Translations under genes and position numbers: made by a program
Assembly (NCBI GenBank): GCA_947095535.1
Contig: OX352773.1
Span: 131,221,781-131,285,780, forward strand
Reading direction: 5' to 3'
Source: Poecilobothrus nobilitatus
Taxonomy: Eukaryota > Arthropoda > Insecta > Diptera > Dolichopodidae
DNA: 64,000 bases
Shown here: piece after piece, positions 51,676-62,710 of the stretch
Layout of the letters: every line of letters begins with the position of its first letter
Numbering within the stretch: the first letter of the stretch is position 1
Notes under the pieces: model-generated
What the model was told of the DNA's origin: nothing
Seen by the model: the letters and a program-made list of their open reading frames with translations, nothing else
The model's database searches: none

Positions 51676-53649
51676 TTGAGTTATAAAACTAATTTAAACA
51701 TTTTATATTTTAATATACAAAGTGTCCAAAATAAATTAGATGAATTAGAAATATTAATAAATTCCTACAGATATGATATTCATATTATAGTATTACCAGA
51801 AATATGTATACGTTATTCTGAAAATAAATTTTTTAATTTACCTGGGTATCCACCTTACTTTGCAAATAGAACTTAATCATATGGGGGTGTAGCAATCTAT
51901 GTTATGAATAAAATATGTAGCTCTATATAGTTATAGTGGAAGAATTCCAGAAATCAAATTTATAAGTAGTAAAATTGTTAAAACAAAATATAAACATTGT
52001 TGGTATATACAGATCACATGAAACTAAAGTAAATGATTTTCTTTTGAAAATAGAAGAAGTAAGCTCAAAATATTCAAATGCGATTTTACTAGAAGATATC
52101 AATCTAGATTTGTTAAATATAAATAATCAAGATATTATAAATTATAAAAATACTTTACTTAGCAATGGTTTTGCTATTTATAATAAGATTTCTGAACACT
52201 TTGCCACTAGAATAGGAAATACATGCAAAACTATTATAGATCCTTTTATAACAGATATGATAAAATTTGAGTATTTTTTCTACGTTCTTAGTACCACACT
52301 ATCAAATCATCAAAGATTCTTTATTAGTATTAACCAAAAACCAACTAAAGAAAGTGCACCGAATTTCAAAACAATCATTAATTACGAGAAAATAGTAGCT
52401 AGTAATCCCTGGACAAGACTAAACTCTATAGAAAGTTTTGATAATTTTGTTCGTAAACTCACCTTGCTAATCAATGATAATACGCATACAATACCAATAA
52501 AAAAAAATAAGCATAAAAATGAATGGATGACCAATGAAATTATTCAAAATATAAAGATCGGGAATCTTATTACAAACATAAGAAAAGATATATTTCCTTT
52601 GATCCTGATATCAAAAACTTGTATGCGAATTGTAAGAATAAAATAAAAAACCTCATTGTTAAAGCTAAAAACCTCATTGTTAAAGCTAAAGATGACATAT
52701 CTAGTAAATTTATTAAAAAATGTTCGTTCTATTTAATACCAATTCTAGTAAAATATATTTATCATTTCAAACTTCAAAATTATAAAAATTAGGTTAGACA
52801 TCCTATTATTAATAGGAAGCGTTCAACTCTATGCTGATGACGCTGTAATCAAATATGCTGAAGACACCGAAGAATCTTTAAAAATCTCAATTTCTCACGA
52901 CTTATGTATTGTTAAAGAATGGCTTAATAATCATAAACTCTTATTAAATATTTAAAAAACCAAAATTCTAAGTTTTGATAATAAAATTTTTCATAATTTT
53001 AAAATATTCTACAAAAATTATAGCCTGGAGGTAACAAAAACATTTGGGATTAATTTTAGACAGCAAAAATAATTGGCAAAAGCATATTCAACATGTGAAT
53101 AAGAAAATTAGTCCATATATTTTATCCTACGACGGCTTAGGAATTTCTTCTCTCGGGATGTTCTTTATATTTTATATTCATTATTCAGTTGCGCTTTTTA
53201 TAATTTTATATTTTATATTCAGTATTATTCAGTGTGCATTAAGTAAGTTAGATATACTACATAAAAGAGCTATAAAAATAATTCACTATTATCCTGCAAG
53301 ATTTCCTACAAGTAACTTATATACAGAGCAATATTTAAGTTTGTCAAATATTTGTAAAAAAGAACTTTATATAGTAGCCTACAAAATTGTTAATAATGAA
53401 ATAAAGCATAATTTTATATTAAATAGAATGGTTGATATACACAATCATAACACTAGAAACAAGACAAATTTTTATCTACAATTTTTCAAAACCAATAAGC
53501 AAAAAAGTAACTGTCTGTATAATTGTCTCAAAGTTTTTAATGAATTATCAAATGAATTGAAAATAATCGAAAATCTTGCAAGTTTTAAAAAAAGTATAAA
53601 GGATTTCATTTTGGAATCCTACAAGTGTGAAAATGATTATAATAATTAG
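51676..53649 (+). pseudogene. CR1-like LINE, internally deleted ORF2
   Basis: Endonuclease: LNILYFNIQSVQNKLDELEI, IIVLPEICIRYSENKFF, INIVGIYRSHE, ILLEDINLDLL. A linker region follows (52100-52640). RT fingers and motif A are missing near 52700-52800 (with a tandem CCTCATTGTTAAAGCTAAA). RT resumes LYADDAVIKYAED (52840), VKEWLNNHKLLLNI, then ILDSKNNWQKHIQHVNKK (53050). The tail is LHKRAIKIIHYYPARFPTSNLYTEQ, ELYIVAYKIVNNEIKHN, HNHNTRNKTNFYL, ending at 53649. Breaks at 51874, 52646 and 53040. Confidence 0.85.
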
Positions 53650-54139
53650 TGCAAACTAAAATATTTTGTTTTTTTCTTTTTTTTTTGTTTATTTTTTCTC
53701 TTTTCTTTTGATCTTTTAACATATTGAGATAAATTTGTTTACTTAACATAAATGTGTGGTTTTGAATTAATTTTATAAAATTATAGCGTATATTGTTATA
53801 TTGTTTTATAGCTATATTGTTTTTTTTTTTTGTTTTTATTATTTTATATTATAATTTTATATTTTTTGCTTTGACTTTTAATAACGAGCTTTTTAAAAAA
53901 ATTATGAGACCAAAGAGCTGAGGCTAGGGTCCTTAAAAAAATTAATTATAGCTTATTAATATCAAACAACATAGTTGTATTGTAATATTGTTAAATTATA
54001 ATGAATGAAATTATGTATTAAATATATGAATATATGAAATTATGTATTAAATATATAAATATATGAAATTATGTATTAAATTAAATTAAAGAATTAAATA
54101 AAGAAATTAATGAATTAAATAAAATCTGTAATAAAAATT
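53650..54139. other. LINE 3' UTR with ATGAAATTATGTATTAAATATAT tandem
   Basis: After the LINE stop come A/T-rich sequence and three tandem copies of ATGAAATTATGTATTAAATA (about 54003-54080, period near 27), then AAAGAATTAAATAAAG words. It probably includes the microsatellite end of the LINE. Confidence 0.5.
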
Positions 54140-54668
54140 AACAAAGTAGAATGTAAACCAACAGTTTTTAAAAGCGCACATTTCCAAAACTCAATACAAA
54201 CTGTTTAGAATTGTGACTTGCACAAAAAATTTCATGTAATAAGAAAAAACGTGAAAATAGGACATTTTTGACATTTTGAGGGGCCGTAAGTCCGGAGTCC
54301 TACATAACTAAGAAAACCTGTTAACACACGTAAAAATATATTATTGAATCTTTAATTTTCATGTCTTGCCGAAGAAAAATTTGTACAGGTGCCTAAGTTA
54401 CAGGTGTCTAAAAATAGCAAATTTTCAATTTTTGAGGCGTTATAACTCTTAAAGAGGGGCTGCTTCCAAAAAATTTTCTGAGGAAACTTATGTTAATTCT
54501 AAAAGTTCTTACTTGCTCTTGTCTCAAAATTTCAGGTTCCTATCTAAAGGCGTGCCGGAGTTTTGAAAAAAGAAATTTCATGCAAAATGTGGTTTTCAGA
54601 CGGACGGATGGACAGAGTGAAACTAATAAGCACATTTTTTCAAATTTTTTTTAGAAATGTGCTAAAAA
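54140..54668 (-). mobile_element. Helentron-like element, AGCACATTTCC family, copy 2
   Basis: Reverse orientation relative to 41817-42605. The minus strand starts TTTTTAGCACATTTC at 54668, has CTCTGTCCATCCGTCCG and ends TTTGGAAATGTGCGC, then GGTTTACATTCTACTTTG at 54140. About 240 bp of the interior (equivalent to 41890-42130) is missing. Confidence 0.8.
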
Positions 54669-55304
54669 TGACGAAAAATCCAAATTATTTAATGTTAAGC
54701 TTTTGTAAAGTAATAAATTATTTTTAATTAAGCATATTCTTTTTTTTATCTAACTTATTATAGTTTTTCAAACAAATATTTTCTATAAAGGTATTTTAAA
54801 TATTCAAATATTTGTAGAATAAAGTTAATTATACCTAGGTTAAACTGATAAAAACAATTTTCTAAAATTTTTTAAATGTTCCAATGACTATTTTTTTAAA
54901 TGTGCCATTGGAATTCCCCATTTCCCAATAAAACAGTAAAATATTAAAGTCAATCAAAAAAATTAAATAGCGTTTTAGAGTTTGTTACAAAATCAAAATT
55001 TCAAGAATTTGTTTAGTTAGGCGTTTGAGGCGGCAGTTCCTGCTATTTTAAGAAATTTGTTGAGATATGTATGTAAAAATAAAAAGAAATAATTAGGATC
55101 GATTTTGTTATTTAGTTCGTTACAAAATCAGGGTTATATGCTTCCAGTATTTATTTTATTATTTATATATATTATATATTTATTTATTTATATGTTTAGC
55201 ACAACATTTTTACAACAAAAAAAAATGACAATACATGTATGTATTATGCTAAATAAATTTAATCAAAAAATTATCCTAATTAATTCAAACACAAGCTTTA
55301 CACA
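54669..55304. other. AT-rich DNA with one TTTCGTTACAAAATCAGG-type repeat scrap
   Basis: About 55090-55140 carries GATCGATTTTG...TTCGTTACAAAATCAGGGTTATATGC, like words near 2000 and 56470. No gene. The frame at 55105-55323 is low complexity. Confidence 0.35.
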
Positions 55305-55743
55305 AGTGATTTACCAGAAGTAGAAAATGTAACTGTAGCAACATTTGACGACGATACTGCAATATTAGCAGTAGAATCAAATATTGACGAAGTTACAAGA
55401 AAATTACAGAGATCAAGTAGAAAAGTATATTATTGAAAGAATAAATGAAAAATAAAACTTAATGAAAGTAAATCATGTTAATTTTAATTTTACAAACAGA
55501 ATTATAGAAAACCCACCAAAAATAAATTTAAATGATGTAAACGTATCAATCCAAAATTCAACAAAATACCTAGGAATGACACTGGATGTCAAGCTAAGGT
55601 GGAATGAACACGTTAAAAAAACTAGAACTTGAAAATAAATATAGAGAAAATTACTGGCTCCTAGGTCCCAAGTCTAAACTGACAATATGTAATAAACTGT
55701 TAATTTACAACCAAGTAATTAAGCCTAGATAGCTGTATGGCAC
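55305..55743 (+). pseudogene. Jockey-like LINE reverse transcriptase fragment
   Basis: DLPEVENVTVATFDDDTAILAV (active-site box, with D for the usual A), then LQRSSRKV, KLNESKS, NVSIQNSTKYLGMTLDVKLRWNEHVKK and, in another frame, YWLLGPKSKL and LIYNQVIKP. The KYLGMTLD.KLRW..HVKK word is a Jockey-family hallmark. Truncated at both ends; the tRNA-headed repeat begins at about 55735. Confidence 0.8.
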
Positions 55744-56281
55744 CAAATCACCCTTTACTTTCAAAACCTGTACATTCACCTCTATACAACACTTAAATAT
55801 TCAATGAACATATTACGACCATAAAATGTTAATTTTTTACCATGCATATTCAATATGCATTAAAGAATGTTGACAACAAATATTTTGATTTAAAAACTAA
55901 ACAAATGTTGTAAACAAAATAATTTAGCAACATACATAAAAATGTACTATTATAGGAGAAAAGATCAAAAATATACTGCGTGTGTTTTGTATGCATGCAT
56001 TTAGAGATAAAAATTTAAGTTTCAAATTCATATATACAAAATATATACATATTTTATTCAAAAAATGTTGATGAACAGATAGTTAAAAAAAAAAATGTTG
56101 CTTGTGAACTGGATTCGAACAACATGACCCCCACTTTTGAAACCTGTACACTTTCCTCTGCGCCATACAACACTTACAAATGTTGCTAACAGATTACAAA
56201 GATAATAAAAAGCGTGACAGAATGACAAATAAATAAATAAATAAATAAACCGACACCGACGAGTTAATATAAAAGCATATA
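55735..56281 (-). repeat. tRNA-headed repeat, minus-strand copy, with start of a second unit
   Basis: On the minus strand: the GTCGGTGTCGG-(TTTA)n module (56281-56225), linker GTCATTCTGTCACGC..TTATTATC, head AAGTGTTGTATGGCGCAGAGGAAAGTG with GGATTCGAATCCAG-like B region reversed (56105-56185), and the body down to TGCATATTGAATATGCATGG (55833). Next comes a second head AAGTGTTGTATAGAGGTGAATGTACAGG (55800-55735). It therefore has the same module order and head-to-tail tandem as at 25928-26850. Confidence 0.8.
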
Positions 56282-56738
56282 AAGAAAACGGTTTGTTTAA
56301 AATGTTTAATTAGAAAATTATGCAAAATGATGAAAGACATTTATATATACAAATCATATATTTGCCTATATAAGCAAACCGTTCAATTAAAAAAAGCTGT
56401 TAAACCATGTAAGAAGTTAATGTTTATATGTTTCAAATTTTTGATCTATGTAAATTGAATTCAAAATCAGGATTATACGCCTTTTACAGAATATTTAGAT
56501 ATATGCATATGAGAGTTTTGAATTAGGAGAGATGTTACATTTAAGTAATACTGCAATATTTTTCATTCTATCCCAGCGTGAAAAAGAATCATTCCAGCAT
56601 GTATGCTGGAAGCATTCCCAGTAAGGTAAAAAGCGCTTCCTGTTCCGTTCTTTTATTGTTTCTTTTTTTATATAGATGTCCGCAAAAAGCAGCAACGCGT
56701 TCGTAATTTTAGTTCGTAAGCTTCCCTTTGAGTGATTC
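56282..56738. other. repeat scraps and short palindrome
   Basis: 56455-56530 carries the TCAGGATTATACGCCTTTTACAGAATATTTAGATATATGC word also seen near 1990 and 2600. 56592-56611 is TTCCAGCAT-GT-ATGCTGGAA, a 9-bp-arm palindrome. GAAGCGCTTCC words recur here and at 57655. No gene; the minus-strand frame at 56495-56794 is not supported. Confidence 0.35.
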
Positions 56739-56870
56739 AGAATGCATGACTGGGAAGGCATCCAGAAGTGACTGGAAGGGCATCTAGAAGGCATGACTTA
56801 GAAGACATGCAGAATGCACGATTAAGAAGGCATGTAGCATGCATGACTTTGATGGCATGTAGAATGCATT
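56739..56870 (+). repeat. 25-bp minisatellite, AGAATGCATGACT..GAAGGCATGT
   Basis: Five units of 25, 22, 25, 25 and 25 bp plus a partial sixth; each has GCATGACT-like and GAAGGCATG-like halves. Compositionally distinct (more G and C) from its surroundings. Confidence 0.85.
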
Positions 56871-58160
56871 AATAAACTATAGAAGAATATATTTAAATCT
56901 TATAAGTGTACAAATTAAATAACAAAAATAGTTTTCCTTTTAATATATAAGATTGCCTTTATTTTATACTTTTTTAGGAAGCTTTTTAAATAAATCTAGT
57001 TTAATTTGATTAAAATTGACAAGAAATAATTTTATCGACATACATATTCTATAAATAAAAAAAGCAAATAAAAAAAATGGTAACATTAATACTACTAATT
57101 TAAAAAGTTTAAATATTTTTAGATCAATTTGATTATTTATAAATTTATCTCGATAAGGATTGTAACATATAAAAATTTTCAATTTAAAGATATTATGTGG
57201 TAGTATTCCAAAAAAAAAAAAAATTATTTACACTAAAAGTTAAAAAATATTTAAACATTTTTACATCAATTTAAATGTTTTTACACTAAATTTATTTTTT
57301 CTGCACGAAATCCAGCTCTCATATTCTTTCTAAATTGGACAAATCCAAAATTTCCATTTTTTTGCAGCTTCTGAAATATAAAATACATACTTATTACCAA
57401 ACTTACCAAAAGGATCAATTACAAACTTGCACTAGCGTAAATCACAGTAGAATTAATCATCTAATAATTATTTCTAACAATTATTATTTAAACATAAAAT
57501 AAGCAGAAACATATTCGTAACGGTATCATCGAAAGCAACAAAAATTCATAATCATGATAATAATATGTATGTTATGCATTTCAGAGGTATACAAAAAGAT
57601 ATTTCATTCGATTCGGTTTAAAAAACAAAAAACGATCTCATTTGATTCGGAAGCGCTTCTATAATGCATGATTTATTGCTTCGCATTCACCACACGATTT
57701 TTTTTTTTAAATGTGCTTAAAAGTGCTTCTAGATACTTTCCAGAGGAAGTGCTTCTCTTTTTCCCGTTGGGATGTAACAAAATATTAAATTTGAATGTAT
57801 GTTACATTTTAAAAATATTGAACACTTTTTGTTTATAGGTAAAAAAATCAAAATCATTGTTTGTATGTAACACTTAAGAACTAAAAATATGGTTAAAATT
57901 TTGATTATATCGCAACAAAGTCGGTACCAGTATTTTGGAAACTATAATAGATAGAAGAAAAGGGAAAAGACAGATCGAAAGATCTCGCCTTTTTGATTAT
58001 AGAAACGCAAAAAAAACGCAAATTGAAAATTTGTTTGTATGCACCAATTAATTAATTATGTACCAATTACCAATAAAGTTAAAATTTAACGGTTAAAATA
58101 GTTTTTAATTGTTAGTCATATATTAATATTTTTAGCTATAACAATAAAATTAGTTTTTAA
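56871..58160. other. AT-rich DNA, no gene
   Basis: AGTGCTTCTAGATACTTTCCAGAGGAAGTGCTTCT (57724-57757) is a loose inverted repeat. Otherwise nothing. The minus-strand frame at 56964-57182 has a hydrophobic stretch but no supporting context. Confidence 0.3.
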
Positions 58161-58320
58161 ATGGGTTTTAAGTGTTTTATTGTTGGTAATGGCGGGATAA
58201 AATCCAAAAATCCCGAAGTAAAGTTCGTTGAGTTTCCGAAAAAGGGAAAGAAATGAAAGTTTTCATTTGTGATTTTCATTTTCCCAAATCATTTTTCGGA
58301 TTAAAAAATTAAAAAAATTC
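58161..58320 (+). pseudogene. second THAP-like domain remnant
   Basis: From ATG 58161: MGFKCFIVGNG, then KNPEVKFVEFPKKGKK and a stop. A shifted frame continues FICDFHFPKSFFGLKN. KFVEFPK and the C-x2-H of CDFHFP with SFF match a THAP domain; the second Cys of the first pair is not visible and one frameshift is present. It lies 300 bp from the 3' end of a minus-strand LINE. Confidence 0.5.
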
Positions 58321-58619
58321 TTATGCTAAAATCAAAAATATGCTAAATCAAAAAAAAATCTAATTTTATTTTATTTTATTTTATTTCATTGCAACCTTAA
58401 ATCAAGCAGGTTACATTAAAATAAATACTACATTTAAAGATTATTAATTAAATTTGAATTAATAAACTAGAAATAAAAATTGTATTAACAAAAAAAAAAA
58501 AAAAACAAAACAATAAATTTTTAATGAAGATAATTTGCTTATTCTAGAAAATTGGTAAATAACAAATTATTAAATTATTAAATATTATAAGCTTTAGTTG
58601 ACTTGATAATCAAATAAAC
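58321..58619. other. AT-rich DNA next to LINE 3' end
   Basis: TTTTATTTTATTTTATTT (58371-58388) and A/T runs. On the minus strand this would be the 3' UTR of the LINE at 58620-62400. Confidence 0.35.
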
Positions 58620-60280
58620 CTTAGGTTATGAACTTCAATTAAAAAAAAAATTAAAACGAATATAGACAGTTCTTTAAAGAATCTTTTATTAATAGGAAAT
58701 TAATATGGCATTTATATTTATTAAATAACCACATCATTATATTGATCGGTTCATATTTACCATCATTGGTTCGGCGTAATTGTAAATTGAAAATATTAGC
58801 GGGTCTTAACCTGGACTTGGAACAAAAACTTAAATTGTCATGTAATTGGGAAGACAAAATATTTCTTTTAATCAGTTCACTTAGGAATATGATATCAGCA
58901 ACTTCACGCCGTTTTTCCGCCGTGTTGAGATGAATCAAATTTAATATATGTTCATAAGGAGGTAAACTTAAAGGATTAGATCAAGGTAGATGACGAAGAG
59001 CAAATCTAAGAAAATTTTTTTGAACAGATTCTCTTCTCTAGATATGGATTCGGTAAAATGGTTTCCAAACTTGGCTGGCGTATTCAAGGTTAAATCTAAC
59101 TAAGCAATTGTAGAGAGATTTTGGAATATAGGGATCATTAAAGTCCTTAGACCAACGTATAAAACCAAGCATAGAATTGAATTTATTTAAAATATAGGTG
59201 TAGTGAGACTGAAATGAAAGCTTACTATCAAAAATACTAAGATCTTTAATTAAATTAACGTTTATAACAAATTGGTTATTAATATAGTATGAATACTAAA
59301 TTGGAATAGAGCGATGTTCCGAGCGAGCGATAGAAGGAGTTTATTATTACAACACCAAATATAAAAATGACTAAGATGATCTTGCAAAGGTAAACCGTCA
59401 TCAAAAGAAGTAATTTTTTTATAAATGTTTATATCATCCGCGTAGATTCTAATTTCGCTGTTTAATATAGTTGATATGACGTCGTTGATAGAAATTATAA
59501 ATAAAATCACTTTAGGTACACCAGTTGCAGCTTTAAATTTAGAAGAAATTACAGATCTAAATGAAATAAAATAACTCCGATCGGAGAGATAAGAGTAAAT
59601 CCAATTTACGAAATTCAGTAGGAAAACCTAGTTTATTCAACTTAAAAATGGTAATATTATGTGGTAGCAAGTCAAAAGCTTTACTAAAATCGGTATAAAT
59701 CACATCAGTTTGGAAGCCTTCTTCCATATTTTTTAAGGAGATAGAGGTAACTTTAACTATATTGGTGGAAGTAGATTTATTTTTTACGAAACCATGTTGA
59801 TATGGAGATAAAAAACAAGAACAGTGATCATAGAATCGAATACTATTAGCTCAAAAAGTTTAGGAATAGATGATAAACTATTTGGGCTATACTTGATTAC
59901 ATCGTTTTTTTGATCTTTATTGTAAATAGGTTTAATGAAAGCATTCTTCCAAAATGATGGAAAAATATCTCAAGCTAACGAGAGATTAAATAAAATGAAT
60001 AGATGTCTTGATAAGGAAGTATAGAACATTTTTTCAAGAAAATATTGGGGATGCCATGATTATTATATTGGGATCTGATATGATTATTATGACTAGTTAT
60101 GATATCACTACTAGTTTTATTGTTATACTTCATCAAAACTGGATATTCGTCGCTTTTTCTTTTGGAATGTACAAATTTCTAAAATAATTTCTTAGCTTTA
60201 ATATTGGAAGACATATTCTGAACATAATTCGAGTAAAGTTTGTCTGACATGGATTTAAAATAATATCTTAAAGATTTATC
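58620..60280 (-). pseudogene. LINE reverse transcriptase part (minus), heavily broken
   Basis: Minus strand from about 60250: degenerate fingers/palm words, then LFIISINDVISTILNSEIRIYADDINIYKKI (59510-59410; YADD), LQDHLSHFYIWCCNNKLLLS. The C-terminal frame (58938-58651) has NTAEKRREVADIIFLSELIKRNI, LSFCSKSRLRPANIFNLQLRRTNDGKYEPIN, matching the tail type at 1-400. Many breaks. The upstream half of the same LINE lies at 61445-62400, beyond an insertion. Confidence 0.75.
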
Positions 60281-60284
60281 TGAC

Positions 60285-60356
60285 TCATGGCGCAGTGGTT
60301 AAGTCGCCAACCTTTCAATCGAAGGGTCTTGGGTTCAAACCCCGGTCAGGTCATAA
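60285..60356 (+). tRNA. tRNA-like sequence (tRNA-derived repeat)
   Basis: TGACTCA, then TGGCGCAGTGGTTAAGTCGCC (A box and D-arm, GCGC... pairing), ACCTTTCAATCGAAGGGT (anticodon arm), TTGGGTTCAAACCCCGG (T-arm with perfect B box GGTTCAAACC), ending TCAGGTCA. Closer to a true tRNA than the copy at 42945. The two share GTGGTTAAG, CCTTTCA.TCGAAGG and GGTTCAAA/CCCG, so they form one family. The anticodon is not assignable with confidence (loop TTCAATC). Confidence 0.6.
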
Positions 60357-60389
60357 ATAAAAAATATGTTGTACTTTTATATCGTAATA

Positions 60390-60609
60390 ATGTATATCGT
60401 ATAATTAATAGTAGTAATAATAACATTAATAATAATAATAATAGTAATAATAACAATAATTATAATAATAGTAATAATAATATTAGCTGTTACAGTGGGG
60501 CTATCTTTGGTTATATCATGCAAGTAAGGTGTTATATACTGCTGCACGTTGTAATCCACGGATGGCGCTGACTCTGTAGTAAAATAATAACAATAATAAC
60601 AATAATAAC

Positions 60610-60691
<82 letters not shown>

Positions 60692-61150
60692 GTAATTATA
60701 ATAATAATAATAATAATAATAATAGCTGCTACAGTGGAGCCATCTTTGGTTATATCATGCAAGTAAGGTGTTATATGCTGCTGCACGTTGTAATCCACTG
60801 ATGGCGCTGACTCCGTAGTAAAATAATAAGAATAATAACAATAAAAATAATAATTGTAATAATAATAATAGTAATAATAATAATAATAAAAGTAATAGTA
60901 ATAATAACAATAATTATAATAATAATAATAATAGCTAGTACAGTGGAGCTATCTTTGGTTATATCATGCAAGTAAAGTGTTATATACTGCTGCACGTTGT
61001 AATCCACTGATGGTGCTGTCTCTGTAGTAAAATAATAATAATATTAATAAGAATACTAATGCCAATAATAGTAACCGCTACAGTGACAGTGGGGGTTGCC
61101 TTCAATAATTACCTCATGTAGTTACTATATGTTGTAACTGTTACTACTAC
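60390..61150 (+). repeat. compound VNTR: ~95-bp module alternating with (AAT)n microsatellite
   Basis: The module (AGCTGCTACAGTGGAGC..., TATCATGCAAGTAAGGTG, GCTGCACGTTGTAATCCAC, GGCGCTGACTC.GTAGTAAAATAATAA) occurs at about 60484, 60722 and 60942, and degraded at 61074. Between copies lie (AAT)/(AAC)n tracts of 60-140 bp. The array starts 35 bp after the tRNA-like sequence and sits inside the LINE between its endonuclease and RT parts. Long Ile-rich minus-strand frames here are translations of (ATT)n. Confidence 0.9.
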
Positions 61151-61444
61151 ATGTTGTAACTGTTGTGACGGCTTTAGTCACTGTTAACAAAATAGTAATA
61201 ATAATAGGCGGATTCATTGTTTCCTTACAGTCCCACTCCCAATTCAATGTTTCCGTATCCCTTTCCTATCCTTTCCTATCCCTACTCCCTAGCCAATATG
61301 TTGCGTTCGCAGGTAAGGATTTCATCCCATTATATTGGTTAAAGGGGGGGGGGGGTGAATTTAGTCAGTAAGAATCTGACACTACCAAGGGGCAAATTCT
61401 TGGTGTCTTTGGAAGATTTCCACCTCCTTAGGAAAAAAAAAAAA
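61151..61444. other. insertion remainder with G11 and A13 tracts
   Basis: Contains (TCCTTTCCTATCC)2 at about 61257-61280, an 11-G run at 61344-61354 and an A13 run at 61433-61445 that may mark the 3' end of the inserted element. No coding. Confidence 0.4.
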
Positions 61445-62480
61445 AACTGATTACCATCAAAATTACATAAAAAGGATACCTGTTGAAAATTAAGAGAGTT
61501 CAAAGAGTCGATTAGCAAACATTCCCAATTATTTCATAGTTCCGTTGGAAGTAGGTAAAGTTCTTCATTATGAGGAATTCATGAAATATTCAGCATATTA
61601 AAATCACCACAAAGAATTATTTCGTCATCAGGATCTATATTACTAAAAATCTAATCAATTTGCATTAAATATTTAGAAAAAAGTTTAATACTTGAAGCGG
61701 GAGGAATATAGCAATTTATAATAAGATGTTTTGTTTGTTATTTGATTTTAATACCAATAATTTCAATAAATATCATCAGAATCAGTCAATGGTAAAGTTG
61801 TTTCACAAGAACAGAAGGTATTTTTGATAGCTATTCCTATAGCACCCCACCCCCTTTAGGAATATTATAGGAAATAAGAGAACCATGTCTATCTTTTCTG
61901 TAACCAGCATATGTAGAAAGTGTTCGAGATTATTAATTGATGAATAAAACCATGTTTTAGTTAAAATAATAATATCGAAATCGAGGAGTAATGAATTAGA
62001 AAAAATAATTTTGGTTTTAGTTCGTAACCCTCTTACATTTTGATAGTACATAGAAAATTTATGCGAAAATTATGGAGATATTTTGAAAGAAGAATTAATA
62101 TTGGTTACATTAACTAGACTTTTACTCAATGGATAAGGGATGAAAATACTTATCATGGTTTTCTCTTACCCTTTGAAGGTAGTTAATTCTATTAGACGAA
62201 ATATGAGAAGCATAGAACTCAAGGTCATATAAAGTTAATTGAGGTGAAATATTGAAAGTTTCAAAATATCTCTCGAAAAAGTTACGAAGTTCCTTCACTT
62301 CCGTTGGTAATCCTTCTTGTTGAATAGCATTTTTTGTTGATGTGTTGGTTTCACCACCCATACATATAGAGTTAGGTTTATCATGCAAATAAGCCAAATA
62401 AAGTCTAACATTTTCGAAAATTTTATTATCTCTCAGTCTAGCTAAAACATATCTACTATTATTGTTATCTTCTATATTGT
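61445..62480 (-). pseudogene. LINE ORF1 end and endonuclease domain (minus)
   Basis: Minus strand: PTEVKELRNFFERYFETFNISPQLTLYDLEFYASHI (62397-62122, end of ORF1-like frame), then MYYQNVRGLRTKTKIIFSNS and FDIIILTKTWFYSSI (62051-61920). The latter is an apurinic endonuclease start (QNVRGL, ..DI..LTETW). Later words near 61850 (GVGCYRNSYQ) and 61600 are degraded. It is the 5' part of the LINE continuing at 60280. Confidence 0.75.
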
Positions 62481-62570
62481 TATTTTACTGCTATAGTAGT
62501 ATTTTACACCAATTTTAAAAATAAAAACTAGTTTATTAATTTATTTTTAATGTTGAAATTATTTTTGGTT

Positions 62571-62710
62571 GTGTGGATTAGGAGTGTGGATTTGAATCCC
62601 ACACACATCGTAAGAGTTATTCCCCCTTACGACATTTACAGCCACGCCTGAAGGCTGTGTCATTTCCTGCCAACATTTATGTGGCAGATAAATGCATTAA
62701 AAAAAATTTA
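62571..62710 (+). mobile_element. tRNA-derived SINE, 5'-truncated copy
   Basis: GTGTGGATTTGAATCCCACAC (T-arm/B box), then ATCGTAAGAGTTATTCCC, CTTACGACATTTACAGCCACGCC, GAAGGCTGTGTCATTTCC, TGCCAACATTTATGTGGCAGATAAATG and A8. Same family as the SINE at 44975-45160. The A-box half of the head is missing. Confidence 0.85.

Noticed and set aside
56495..56794. 99-residue minus-strand ORF with CPSSHFWMPSQSC
   Set aside because: Its N-terminus lies in the 25-bp minisatellite and the rest lacks any recognisable domain.
60590..60700. Possible CRISPR-like or satellite array
   Set aside because: The regular pattern is a trinucleotide microsatellite with a repeated module; the DNA is eukaryotic and the spacers are low complexity.
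60532..61007. Long Ile-rich open frames on the minus strand
   Set aside because: They translate (ATT)n microsatellite sequence and the VNTR module; no coding character.
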